This document shows, piece after piece, positions 1 to 13,100 of a stretch of DNA of 64,000 nt. Both the position numbers and the translations under genes were made by a program. Under the pieces are notes generated by a model. That model did not search any database and had not been told where the DNA came from. It saw only the letters and a program-made list of their open reading frames with translations. The stretch is from Cheilinus undulatus (taxonomy: Eukaryota; Chordata; Actinopteri; Labriformes; Labridae): the NCBI RefSeq assembly GCF_018320785.1, contig NC_054873.1, forward strand, positions 20,860,196 to 20,924,195, given 5' to 3'. Positions within the stretch are counted from its first letter, which is position 1. Each line of letters opens with the position of its first letter.

Positions 1-2433
1 ACGATTTTTGTTTCAAATCACTGACCAAGATGAAAATTGTAAATATTTTTCCTTAGGAATAAGGGTAATTCTTTTACATTTTGAGATCTAACAGTCATGT
101 GTAGTGGACAAAATATGCCAAAAACAGAGACACAGATGGCCTAGCATGCCATTCCTTGCTCTTTTATCCCTGTTTCCAACCCTATTAATAGTCCTAATCG
201 ATGAAATCAGGCATAGACTTAAAAAAATCAGAGCACCCCTTGTTAGTTAAAAAGGTATTTTATTTATATTTTGGTTGATAATAAAATATCATGTCAGTTT
301 TTATTATATTTTAGGTTTTGTAACACCACTAAAAGTTGGTGTTTTTTGCCCTTAATTGCACACCCAATGCCTTTTTTGTTGGCATCAGGCCAAAAATACG
401 TATAGTTCCAAAATAACCACTTTTCAGAGAATGAGAAAAACCCTTTATTTTTCAGTTAATTTAACACAGATTGGTCATAGTCAGTATCTTTCTGAAATTT
501 GTTTTGCTTTAAGATTAGTAAGAACACACTAACAGATGTAGAGGGTGACCAATAACACTAATTTTTGTGTTTTATTTTGTTTTGTTTTTTCAAATTGAGA
601 TATGATGTTTTGGCCCAACGCCAACATTTTGTGAATCATTAGTCCACTCTTAGACTAGGCCTGTTTCAGTAAGAGACTTAAAGTTTGTGTTCATCTTTCC
701 CCCCTTGTGGATGAAGTGGTACCTCCAGTTATTTTGATAAATTTGCCCTTTACTTGTAAGCGGTATTTTCCGAAATTAAAATAATGATACATAATTAGCC
801 AGCCATGTATGTTCATATATTGATATTACTATCCATCAGACCTATCGGCAGACCTATTCGAATGATGGCTCATTTGGCTTTACTGGGCACTTTCTAGCCA
901 CTCTGCATTCCTCTTACTGTCAATTGTTGACTTCTTCTTCTGGCTGAGAGTCAGAATCGCCCCTGCCCGGTCCGCCTCCTGTTTTTTTTTTCTTCTCACA
1001 AGTCAAGTAAAAAGAATTGTGTCCCTTTTGGCAGGATGCCCATACTTGATAGAATTTAATTACCGAGTCAGGCCAGAGATCTCTCCTCCTGCTATACCTC
1101 ACTTCATGTCTCGCGCTTTAAGAAAACACAGTCTTACCACCACCAGCCGAGCTAATTGGTCTTGGCCCCGGTCCAATACCAAGTGTTCAAAGTGGCCAGT
1201 TCAGACCTGACAGACGTGGGGTTGAAATGAGAGCAGAGGATTAATGAAATGGCCACAAGTGTTGGCTTTTACTGTAAAGAAGTGCTGTGAGACTTTTTTG
1301 GTACTGTGTGAACCAAATTTCCTTCAGTGTGACATCCAGCAGATATGGTTGAAGACTTAGAGGGATCCCTTGTGTTTTTCCCCTTTTTTACAGGGACCAA
1401 TCTGATTGGCTCTTCTGTGTGTATGTTTCCCTCGAAAAGGCCCCACTTCAGTACAATACATTATGATTAATGAGGCCTGTGGGCAGAGGGACAGCTGGGT
1501 TAGTGCCTCACAGCATACCAGCAAATACTCATAAAGCTGACTGAAACTGTAGTTTTATAGAAGCAGATAGGGCTCTATTAATTTCATATCAGAATTTTTT
1601 GACCATAATTTAGAGGCCTTTAACATCGCTTTCTCTCTGCTGCTCAAATATAGGCAAAATAAACATCTATCAATTTTAAACCCTTATTGGCCTTTTCTCA
1701 AACCCCACCAGGCTCTGAAAACTCACTGCTGATGTAGCTTTAGCTCACTGGATAGCTTGCATAATTTAGTGGTAGCTTAGCAACACTAAATGGCAGCTTA
1801 ATTCAGCTGCAAGCAATCAATACATTATATGACCACTGCAGTGAGAACACATTTCCTGTTCCTAGAACAAAACAACCCAGGAACAATGGAGGGCATTTCT
1901 TCTGTTTTAGCTAAAGCACATTCTTGAGTTGTGTTGCTCAAGTTTGTAGAAATACTGGCATGGACATGTATGAAACTAAACTGTATGTGTGTAGAGAGTT
2001 TAGGATGCAGTTCTGTTACTTGAGGCACAGAGAGCATGTCAGAACAAAAGAATATGAGGCGTTTGCTATGACCCATTTCTTGAAAGAGTCTTATATGTGG
2101 CAAGATCAGGCTAAGGTAATGTTTAAATAACTAAATTGTAGAAAGGTCTATCTGATTGTAGTTTCGTCCAAAACACTCACTTTATTGATAAAGAACATTT
2201 ACAATGTATGGCAAAGGGGCTCCTACAGGAAAATAAAAAAGCAGGCGTGTGCCAACCTTATGAAAATACTGTAAAACACAAAATGGCACTGGAAATTAGT
2301 TGGAAAGGGAAAAATAAATACAGAGAGAGACTCAAATCCTGATATAGCTCCTCCTGCTAACTTATTTGTAAAGACATCAATAAAAATTGTAGGTTAGGTA
2401 AAATTTTAATGCAGCCTGAAGACAGGTGCATAC
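1..2433. other. Non-coding flank/intron upstream of arid3b ARID exons
   Basis: No exon can be supported here. Open frames are short, lack splice-bounded similarity to any family I know, and overlap on both strands. Since the first recognised arid3b exon (10,129) begins inside the protein, this DNA is most simply a long arid3b intron, whose N-terminal coding exon would lie left of the window. That is inference. Confidence 0.5.
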
Positions 2434-2437
2434 TTAA

Positions 2438-3670
2438 CCCTTGTGTCAGAACTTAACTACAAAAACCACCTTAAATGATCTACTATCAAATAGATCAGTG
2501 ATACTCAACGCATGGCTCTTGAGCCACATGTGGCTCTTTAGTGATGATTTGTGGCTCTATTATGTCTTAATTTGAAATATTCCTTCATAAAACCTTTAAA
2601 AAGGGAGATTATGACCTCAGAAATTATCCTTTGCAAGTCACATTAATCAGTTTGAATCCCCACATTATTACATTTGGCTTTAATTTTCAACCTTTATTTT
2701 TTGTCTGTATATTTCCATTGCTCTTATTTGCAATTTTTTGCCATTTTTTTCAATTTGTTGCCACTTTAAATCAATTTTTTACTGCTTTAAGCCCACTTTT
2801 GCCAATTTTTTTTGCCCATTTTTACTACTTCTATCCCATTTTTGCCATTTTTTTACCTCTTTTATCCTGCTTTTTGCTATTTGCAATTTTTTCCCTTTAA
2901 TGCCACTTTTCACCCATTTAAGCTGCAGTTTGCCATTAAATGCCAATGTTTTCAGCATTCTTGCCACTCTTTGCTGCTTTTTGACCCACATTCAAACATT
3001 TTTGCCCATTTAAGTCACCTTTAAAGTCATTTTTTTGCTGTTTTTTGGCCATTTTTTTCCTCAGTAACTCATTTTTCGGTAACCTCTCACCCATTTTTGC
3101 CATATTCTGCTTGTTCTCCCTGTTTTTTTCTTACTGAAATGCAAAGTTTTCCATAGCTTAATGACAACTCTCTGCACATTTTGTTTATTTTCTGGCTATA
3201 TGGTTGTCTTTTGCAAAAAAAACAAAAACAAAATACATCAACAATTCTGCATTAATTTAGGTAATAATAATAAATATAATCAAAATAATAATAATAATAA
3301 TATATTTTATTTATAAGGTCACTTTACAGATAAAACCTAGCACAATAAAAACAATAAATAAAAGCAAACACAGTATAAAATTGGACAAAGAGATTACAAA
3401 GAATAGAAAATGATAATACAAGTTGGATTCAGTTAAAAGAAACAACTGCAGAAATGTTATGTAAATAAGAGGCTTTCAGTGATTAATTGTAGTCTTTTTG
3501 CGCTGACTAGAGTGAAAACACAAATATTAACAAAATTTGAGGGGATTTTTGTTATTCTTAATTGATTTTGGGGGTTGAAGTAAGTTAAAATGCTTTCTTT
3601 TGGGAGAATAATGAGTAATAGTTAAATCATAGAAGAAGGAGAGTATTCAGAACAAAAGATAACACAAGGG
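2438..3670. mobile_element. piggyBac-like non-autonomous element with T-rich tandem core
   Basis: The sequence TTAA-CCCTTGTGT at 2,434-2,446 is mirrored by ACACAAGGG-TTAA at 3,662-3,674. That is the arrangement expected of piggyBac-type elements: TTAA target duplication and a terminus beginning CCC. The 1.23 kb inside holds no transposase. Much of it (about 2,690-3,120) is a degenerate tandem array of TTTTGCCACTTT / CCCATTTTTGCC motifs, followed by an ATA-rich stretch near 3,265-3,305. Family assignment rests on the ends only (9 bp inverted match), so it is moderate. Confidence 0.55.
2690..3120. repeat. Degenerate TTTTGCC-type tandem array
   Basis: Repeated blocks such as CATTTTTGCC, GCCACTTTTCACCCATTT and GCCAATTTTTTTTGCCC recur every 15-25 bases without a fixed period. 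This creates spurious hydrophobic open frames on the plus strand and lysine-rich ones on the minus strand. A second array of the same type lies at about 32,930-33,440. Confidence 0.7.
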
Positions 3671-3674
3671 TTAA

Positions 3675-6600
3675 ACTTGCTGTCAAATGTACCTTAAATG
3701 TATTCTCCTTTAAGCACTAATATGAGGATTAAATCCTGACTATTTTTGTTTTACGTGTCCGTCTAATATGCATGCTAGCAAACAAGTTTAAAATGAAATC
3801 TTATTCAAGTTAAAGGTGGCTGAGTGACAATGTTGTGATGGTATACTTTTTGTCCCTCTTCTTACAGCACCATTTTCCCTTCTTCTTTCCCCAATCAAAC
3901 AATAAAGACCCAGGCCCACTGTGTCAGGCTCCCCATTGTTCTCCTTTTGTGTACAGTACTACTGTACACCCTTTAATGCGACATGGGCAGGGATGAGGAG
4001 CCCCAGCATTGTCCGCAGGCCCAGCTCAAAGCATAGCAGGGGGTCAGATAAATGATCTTGACTTGTTCGGGTGACTTAAGGCTCAATAATTTGATTTGGA
4101 TTAAAATTTTGTCCCCCCCTGCAGTTGCATTGAAATATGAAGAGGGTTAAGTTTTCACTGTGACTCTGCTTGAGCGGCTGGATTACTTTAATGAAGCTCA
4201 TTATGGAAAGGAACTTTCTGGTTAGTGTTGGTGTAAATGTTTGAGTCATGTAAATGAGATGTTTTTATTCTTAAGACATACTTTTACATGGGTATACACT
4301 ATATTTGTAATTTAAATATGTTAATCTCAAAGCATTATTAAAGCGAGCCTTTTTTATGAAACAAAAGAAACCTTTTCCTGACCTACATAGCAAATGCTAT
4401 CAGGATTCCCACGGCTGCATGTGTGAAAACTCTGTGAGCAATTAACTGAAAGCTCTTTGTTAATAGATCCGCAGTAGGTCTCACTTGCTCATCAATAAGA
4501 GGGGGAAGGGTTTTATTTCCATTTGATGGTGAAAGGACTTGGATGTTTATCTACCTCCACATCAATAAGCTTCTGGTGGGGGAGTAGAAGAGGTCCTTTA
4601 TTAGAAATTCTCGGCTGAGGCTAGCAGATGTGACATGGCTCAGTCACCACAGGGGCACAGTCTTTACTTCAAAGTGGATACATACAGTTACAGCTTTTAT
4701 TTGATATTTAAAGGGGAGAAAGATTTTTTTTACTTCTTGGAGAGGAGCTGGTGTTTGTGAGGGTCCGTTTAAAGGTTGATTTACAACCATGAAGATGTAT
4801 TAACAGGAGGCATTTTATCTCTGCAGTGTGAACTGCATAAAAACATCACAGAGTAGCTAAAGTTCATGAAAGATGAAAACTACTGTTTGATTTGAAGAAA
4901 TATGTCATTATAGGATAACTTTGTCCCCATTGTCTTTAGGTTAAGTGAAACTAGGCAAGCATATGAGCTTAAAAAGAGTATAAACCATTGATTCAATTGG
5001 CTTAAAGTAATTAGTTTAGTTAGCATAAATTGTTGACTAAAAGAAATGCATAAATGGATAAATATGGCTATGGCTTAACTTAAAAGCATGGTCAAAATAT
5101 CTTTCTAAAAGCAATAGATAAACTGTAAAGTAAGCAGGGCAAAAGTTTGGAAAAAGGTTACTAAAGGTTTGCTAAATTTGTTGGTGAATGTTGAGCAACA
5201 ATGTTAAGTTAAAAAATGAAATTGGTAAGAATATTAATGATAGAGAAATGGTTAAATGGCAGAATGGGTGAACTAGATATTTCTGGCCAAAACCTTGTAT
5301 TTCCACATTTTTTTCCTTTTCATAAATCACTGCTATTGGTCACCCTTTACATCTATCAGTTGAATTTTACAAATTTAAAACAATAAACAACTTTAAAAAG
5401 ATGCAGATTATGAACATTCAGTGTTAAATTATTTGACAAATACTTAATTCTTTTCATTCCCTGAAACGTGGTGATTTTGAAGGTATGAGGTTTTTGCCTG
5501 ACCTCAGCGATATGATCGATACCCCCAGTGTGTTGGATAGAGCAGAGTAAAGGGAAAAAAGGCAACACAAACTTAAGTATCGCAGCAAGCTATTGTTGTC
5601 AGATGGGGCCCCATCAGGGAGGTGTCCTACTGTCATTGCAAACTTTGTACATTTTTAGCCATTGCTGTAGTTTACAGTTTGGCAGCCTTCAGGGGACCCC
5701 TACTGGCCTGGGGCCCCAAGCATAAAGCAATGTATCTGGAGGTATCAATCTACCTATTTACTAAATAATTCTGCAGACTTATTGTCTAAAGGGTCAACAA
5801 CCCGTAGATCACTATTTTCTGGTAGATCCTTGAGACATTACAAGTAGATCTTTAACTTCCGATGCTTGTTAAATTCTAAGTTTGGAGTCTTTTGTTTTTC
5901 AGTATGAGGGAGCTTGACTGTTAAAGTTATGTGTTTTAATTCCTCCCCTTTTCTCATTTTGTTAGACTGAAGATGGTGTATGTTAATTTAAATGTGGGTA
6001 AAATTAAATAATACCCATTGAAAAATCCATCTATGATAGATGGATAGAAGGTAGCTAACTTTGTTGACTTAAAATAAGACATACCTGGTTAAAATACAAT
6101 CATTTATTTAAATTTATTTAACCAGGAAAACCTCACTGAAATTAAGAATCTCATTTACAAGAGTTTCTTGGTCATGGTCAAGTTAAGATTAATTTAAGTT
6201 TAGGTAAAGGTTCAATGAGTGAGATGTGTATGATCAGTAATGTAGCTAAGGTTGAATCTGGCAATTCACTGGTAAAAGTTTGGAAAGGTTGAACCAGAAA
6301 GATAACATAAATTGACAGTGGTTGAGCTATCTTTTAAAAGGAGGCGTATATTTTAGATAGTTGTTTGAAATAGATACCTTAATTATTAACTAGATGTTTT
6401 CTTTATTTGTTGGCTTAAAGCTAGAGAAAAATAGTCAAAATACTCATAAAGTAATGGTAAATGGTAATAACATTAAAGTGAAGGAAATGGGTGAATGGGT
6501 CAGCTAGAAAGTTTTTGTAAAATAACTTGATGTTATCTTAACTTGTTCACTAAAGAGACAAGTGTCAAATATTTATACAGTTGAACTGAGCTTTGACAGA

Positions 6601-7425
6601 ATAATTGGCAAAAGTTTGGTATATCAACATGAAACTAATGGTTGGATAATAAGCTAAATGTGTGGGTAGGACAGCTTAAAGTTAGCTTAATTGTAGGCCC
6701 TATAGTCATATAAAGGATACACTTAAAGTTGGTTTGAATGAAATATATTAGAATTTCTGTATTTTTCCTTATTACACTATGATACATGTAATTTCTGATT
6801 AAAGTACAGTCTGAGCCAATGATTTCATCCAATAAATGTGCTGTTAGCATATATTTGCATTTTTTTGGTACATGTGCTGAAAAAAAAAATCTTCACTAGA
6901 TTCACTTTAAAACTATCTAATTACTGCAGTTGAGTTTATGATTTATTTTTATTTGCTTCTTGTCTTCTCACTCCTGTGTGCCTTCTGAGTTGACACAAGG
7001 CTTTTCAGTTTCGTGCCCTTATATGGTCATGAAAGCAGCATTTCTCTATGCTAGTGCTTCCAGCTTCATTAATTTATGAACAGTGGTATGAAAAATTCTG
7101 CAGTTTCAGAAAGTGTCATGGATCTCATGTGGGATTGTTGTTGTAGGACTGTTGTTCTGTGTCAGGTTGTTCCACCTAACACAAAGTGTACTCATTCACA
7201 TGTGACTGAAAAGGATCTATAATCCATTTCACTCAGCCATGAGAGTCAGCTGAAGTTAAATGGGTAAGAACCATCTGTTTTAACCTCTACATTTCAAAAT
7301 AAAGTTCCCATGATAACAGCTGCACCATCCTGGCATTAAAGAAACATTTGTTTATTTTAAAGATTTAAACCATAAAATCACGCCAAAGTATTCTAATTGG
7401 AATTTCTCATAATCAAAATGTCATT
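3675..7425. other. Intronic/intergenic DNA, no gene seen
   Basis: No supportable exon. 3,880-4,640 is more compositionally complex than its surroundings and might contain conserved non-coding sequence. 6,090-6,170 resembles a widespread dispersed fragment (TTATTTAACCAGGAAAACCTC followed by ATCTCATTTACAAGAG). The rest is AT-rich sequence rich in AGTTAAxTGG-like words. Confidence 0.4.
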
Positions 7426-7426
7426 T

Positions 7427-8066
7427 TTAAAGAGGAAATATTATGCAAAAATCACTTCTCAGGCTTTTCTAATAAAATGTGTGCCCCTGGCATGTCCACA
7501 ATCTCCTCAAATACCAGAAAAATCCATTCCCTCCCACCCTCTCTTTCTCCGCCTTTCAGAAAATGTGTGCTAAAACAAGCCGTTCTCAGATTTTACCCTC
7601 ATTGTGTCACATGGGAAGTAAGCACCTGCCCCCAGGTTTGGTTGGCCGTCCCCGCTCGTAAGAAAGTTCTGCGCTCCTTTCCTGATCTTCCTCTCAGCTG
7701 CCAGCTGAGATGCTGGATAGCTCAGTGGGTTACCCTACTGACTTTTGTCTGGGAGATTGATGGTTCAAATTACAGTCAGGTCCATAATTTTGGATAAAAT
7801 TGTCTGTAACATTGTAACATCAGGAGTGCCACATCCATTTCCTGAGAGAGGTTTGGTCAGGGGTGGAGTCAGACAGCTCATTACCATTTAAAGCCACGGA
7901 CACAGAAGTGGCTTGTTCTGAGAAGGGCTGAAACAGAGGGTTTTTTAGACATGCAATTATCCTACATTAGAGTGTTTTTTCAGCAATGAACTTCACAGGC
8001 ATGTCTTGGGGACCTCTGAGACCAATATAAACTTGTCTTAAAAGGGTAAAATATGTCCCCTTTAAA
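7427..8066. mobile_element. Short inverted-repeat DNA element (MITE-like), SINE nested inside
   Basis: The left end (TTTTTAAAGAGGAAATATTATGC, beginning near 7,425) and the reverse complement of the right end (TTTAAAGGGGACATATTTTAC, ending near 8,066) are imperfect inverted repeats. The interior has no transposase frame. A tRNA-like segment at 7,711-7,770 appears to have inserted into it. Exact ends are uncertain by a few bases. Confidence 0.45.
7711..7770 (+). repeat. tRNA-derived SINE head
   Basis: GGATAGCTCAGTGGGTTACC matches a polymerase III A box (TAGCTCAGTGGG). About 40 bases on, GGTTCAAATTA resembles a B box. The spacing and anticodon-like arm are tRNA-like, but the stems do not pair as a functional tRNA and no CCA-side acceptor stem closes. 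It is read as a SINE remnant, not a tRNA gene. Confidence 0.5.
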
Positions 8067-10128
8067 AGAGTCAATAATCTGTTCATTAACTGGACAGCCA
8101 TGCCACCTGATATTTTCAGGGTCTGAGAAGCCAAAGTATCAAATTAATTATATTATTTAAATGTACTGAAAATGTATTCAAACAAAATGGAACAAATTTA
8201 TTAATGCAATGAGCTGATTTTTGTTTTTCTCAAAAGGAAATAATAGATTTAGACACAAAAATATTCTTGTATGTCATCGGCCCCTTAGCAAAATTGTTAA
8301 ATAGCTAAAAGTAAGCCTAATTTGTTTACTAAATGGTTGAAACAGTGTGTTGCTGCCTGTCTTGGCCAGGTTACCTGGAAAAAATATTTCAGTGAGACTA
8401 ACTCTTAAACCTTTGGCTTAAAAAAGTAAAAGAAAATGGCAATGGGTTCCACTTACAATTCAGTTTAAGTAAAATAAATTATTATAGTATCTGTGTAAAG
8501 TTAGTGGGTAAACAGTTAAATGCATAAGCCTTGCATGTAGTTCAAAGTTAGTCAAGTGGTCAGCTGAACTAATAGATAAATGGTTAATATTCAGACGGTG
8601 TGAACTGTTAACCTTGGATGAAGGGAAATGGTTAGAAAAGCTCTGGAAAAATGTAGAGAAATAAAATTGAGGTGAAACTGATTGGGTTATCTTAAATTAA
8701 TAAATGGTTGACAATGTATGAAACGTAGTAAATTGTTAGTATTTCCAGGAACTGCCTCTACTATACTTTACATTTGCAAAAAAAAACGACTTGAACTTTA
8801 AACCTGCAGTCAAATTCTAGTCACGACTCCTTGAACAATATCTATTTTATACTGTTTTTTTTTTTCCAGTCTTTTGAATAATATCTGGTTTAAAATTATT
8901 TTAAATGACCTCTGATAGCACTTGGACAACAAAGGATAGGAGACAGTGTGTTTTTCTGTGTCAGCTTTTTCAGTTGGAATGTTTTTATCGTAAACATGAG
9001 GACGGTTATTGTTGGAGTGTAGGCTGTCAGATTATGAGTTCCCATCTATTTTTACTGCTCAAAAGATTTTCATGAAGGTCACATACGGCGGTCAAATGCC
9101 AAATACTCAGTGAGTAGGAGGGCAGTAAATTAAAATGCAGAAATGCGTTTCAATGTTATAGGGGATGAGAACCAAAAACATTAATGGTGTATTATTTTAA
9201 TAAGCCACAAGAGAAGTAATTAAAGCATTAGAAATACAAAACCACTTCGTCTTAAAGGGACATGCACTTTAATATAAAACATGAGCATGAACTTGATGCA
9301 TTCCCCTTTTTCCTTCATGAACTAGAAAAAGAACAAACATTATAAAAGTGAGCGCAACATTTGACAAGCTTTCGCTGGACTCTGAGCTCAGCAATAAGTC
9401 TATTTAGACGTCACATTGTAAATACAGATAAAGGAGATACTAATGTAATTGGATTGACGGAGCATTCTTAAGACGAGCAGGACCATGCAGCTCTGGCGGC
9501 GCGTTAGCAGGACAATAACCTCTCAGCAGGCGTTTCCACACAGTTGCACACACACTGCCCTTCTCTCACATTTTTAACCTCTAACTGTCATGTTCAGGGG
9601 AGGCCTTGGAGGGATAACATGCCCTAATAATGTACCTAATGAGTGACAGGGCCTTTCATAAATCTCCTTTTTACTGTTGCCAGCTTTGAATTGATACTGA
9701 AAAATGTGCTTTAATGTGTAAATAACATTAAAGCAGTGAGGGAAACGGGCTCACAGTGACCAGCTGTTCACGCTCTCACTGAGGAGAAAACAGCGGGTTT
9801 AGAGGCAGGAGGGGGTGGCCAGAGTCATGAGGAAAAATGGCAACAGCAGAGACCAGCTCTGATTGGATTGTTTTCTCAAGGCACATGCTTTTATGGGAGA
9901 ATTTTATTTTGAATAACTTGAAAAACTCCTGTATCTAAAAGCAAATGTATCTTTAGTAAGTTTCTCTGTAGTATGACCCCTTATTTTTAGGCAGAAATGC
10001 AGTTTTTTTAAAATAACTTTAAAGGTTGAAGTCATGATGCCAAGCTGTCTCCTTTTAACCTTAAGTTTACAGGCGACCGTGGCTGATATAGAGGACAAAC
10101 TATTCACTGATCCATTTTCTTTTTTCAG
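8067..10128. other. arid3b intron upstream of first recognised exon
   Basis: No gene is supported. 9,240-9,900 has balanced composition and dense homeobox-like and AT-hook-like words, and could be conserved non-coding DNA; this is a guess from appearance only. The polypyrimidine tract and CAG at 10,111-10,128 form the acceptor of the next exon. Confidence 0.4.
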
Positions 10129-13100
10129 AGAGGAGGTGCCATCTGGGCTGAGGACAGTGATGGAGGAAAAGTAAGAGGAGAACCATCCAGGGACTTTGCC
10201 AAGGTGACTTGTTTTTAAAGATTTATGTTCACTATAAAGAATTTTGCAATTTGGCTGATTATCTTTTCTTTTAAACTTGCAGCTTTATGAGCTGGATAAT
10301 GACCCGCAACGGAGGGAATTTCTGGACGAACTTTTTGTCTTTATGCAAAAAAGAGGTGAGATTAAGAACTAGAAACTTTATTTATTTGCCCTTATATTAA
10401 TTTCCCCCTACCTTCTTTATCTATTTAGGTTATTATGGATTCTTGTTGGCATAAAATCAGCAGAGTCAAGGCACACAATGTGTTTTGCAGACAGGCTATT
10501 CTTTTCCTTTGGACAGATTTTGTCTGGGATTGTCTTGTAGTCCATATTTTATGATGCAAGTTATTGCTACAACTAATTGTATTATAGTAATAATAATAAT
10601 AGGTGAGCTGAATAGTGCCTGCATATATATTCAGCCCTTTTTTTTCTTTGAAGGATTACAAGAAAAACATGTACTTTCTCGTCCTTGAATGCCTCTCTGT
10701 TATTTCATTAACTAACTTTGTCATAGGTATTTGTTGGAAAATATTTTGACTCTTAGGTTACACTGCTGCATGTAGAAACAATTTTAGAATGGCTTCTTGA
10801 CAAAGAAATATTTACAATATTAGATTAGATTACAAAACTAGAATATAAGATCACAGAATTTAATGGTGATGAGCAGATAAAATCAATTGAGAATCAGAGT
10901 CGGGGGGTTTTTTGCCAAGTACATTTCAAATACATGAAATTTGACTTGCTGTTTGGTGCAAAACAAAAACATAGAAGAAGAATGAAAATATTAAGAGGCT
11001 AGAAACTCAAATAGATTATTACAGAAAATAAAGTGAAAATGTTAAATTTTAATATACAATAAAAACATCATAGAAGTATGTAAAAAGATGCAATAAGGAG
11101 AAACTTTTCATATATGCAGGCATTCAAACAGTAGTTCATTAATGTGTAGAGTTCATTAATGTGGCACATACAATCAAAATAAAAACAAAAACTAAAGTAA
11201 TTAAATAAATTCATGATAATGTAATTGTATTATTTAAATATGAAGTATAGAATAAAATAAGTGACATATTTTGTACAATTAAAATGATAATAGTATAACA
11301 ATGATAATCATTAAAAAAATAATAAAGTCATAGACATGCAGTGATTTTGTCTACTGGGTCTTTGGTTCAGTGAGAGTCTGTTGGGGGAGGCAGGAGGAGC
11401 GATTTACTGTTCATTAGACCGACAGCAGATAGAGAAACTGTTCTTGTGGAAGGAAGTTTTGGTCTTGATGGACCTCAATCTCCTGCCAGAGGGGAGGACC
11501 TTAAAAAAGTCCATGAGGGGGACAAGAGGGGGTCAGCTGCAATTTGGTGAGAGGCAACTGGCTGCAGAACTCTTATCTTGGGGCATTTTGGGCTCATCTG
11601 TTGCAGACCTCTATAATGGGGTGACCTCGACCTTGGGGCTGGAAGAAATGTCCTAACCTTTCTAAGGTTTTTCCTAAAAATGTACGCAGGAAAACAGAAA
11701 TAACTCGGATAAAACTGATCAAAAACCTAAAAAAAAAACAAAAAAAATACACAGAAAGAAATCTCTTGTAAACATATTGTACCTGTATATTGTAAATATT
11801 TTCACGAAGCAAGCTTCGTTGTTACCCTAATACTATTTTGTTTTAGCTCTAGAGGTCAATTCAGGCCTTTCAAATATCAAAAATCCTGGATAAAAACGTG
11901 AAATAGTTCAACCACAGTCTTTACATTTGTTTGTCTCTACTGTAAACCTCAGCATACAACAATCTTAACACCTATGTGTCATGAATGTACCATGCCACAT
12001 GTCCGTGTTGTGTGTTGATCTTAATCACGAAGTAATCTTATTGCTCAAAGTAGCCTTTTTCCCCTCTTTCCTTAATTACGGTACCTCTACTCCAAATGGG
12101 GATTAGATGGGTGAGCTGTCAGCCCTTGGATTGGCAGCCACTGCTGGCTCTACAACCCCCCCCCCCCCCCAAAAAAAAATCAATTCAGCAACAGAGTCCC
12201 ACCCAACCCCCATCCATCTGAAATGAGCTTCGTTAGAGAGCTACATAGGTGTTATGGCTTAGCATGTATAATCCAACTCTGAACTCAAGCCTTTTGGTGT
12301 GTCACCATCAACCTGCCCTACCTCCTTGCCTCCTGTCCTTTAAAGTAATTTCATTGGACCTCTCCTTCATGCCAATTTTTCAAGAGCTCAAAGAAAAATA
12401 CATTTTGTATGTGCATTTTCCCCTTCATTCTTTTAGGAACTCCCGTGAATCGTATTCCCATCATGGCCAAGCAGGTGCTGGACCTATACCGACTCTATAA
12501 GCTTGTGACGGAGAAGGGTGGCCTGGTGGAGGTTATAAACAAGAAGATCTGGAGGGAGATCACCAAAGGCCTCAACCTTCCAACATCCATCACTAGCGCA
12601 GCCTTCACCCTCCGCACACAGTAGGTGTCTTTCTGATTTTTAACATAAACATCAGAGGATGATGTTTAAAGAGTTTCAGTTCAATGTCTCTTTGAGCCAG
12701 TAATAAAGCACAGACCCTGCTTACATCTGTTATCAATATGACAACCCAAGTTATGCAAGTTATCCAAGTCACAGCCCCTGTAAACACACCTGTTCCTACA
12801 GGATTAGACTAACCGAGGGTGTCTGACTGCAGACCGTACATTTCTGATGGCCACTCTCACAGATCATTCATCTGAGACATGATATATCTCAGAACAGAAC
12901 TGCCTTTATATGTCAGTACTACATATTTACAAGTTTAGATTAAAAAAAAAAAAAATCAACTGTATTTATAAAAAAATAATCACAGTTACATTAATGAAAC
13001 AACCACAGTGCAGACATTACAGACAAAGCAACATTTCATATATAAAAAAAGAGAGAAAATGGTCAGAGGTCTAATGCAGGATTAAATTATGCAGAGATCT

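Noticed and set aside
920..1210. Overlapping opposite-strand frames near the left edge, considered as an arid3b exon
   Set aside because: No similarity to the ARID3B N-terminus, and no paired splice sites in a consistent phase with the exon at 10,129.
2631..3024. Overlapping hydrophobic plus-strand and lysine-rich minus-strand frames
   Set aside because: Both are products of the TTTTGCC-type tandem array (Phe/Leu/Pro on one strand, Lys/Gly on the other).
7711..7770. tRNA gene
   Set aside because: A and B boxes are visible but stems do not pair and no acceptor stem closes; read as SINE.
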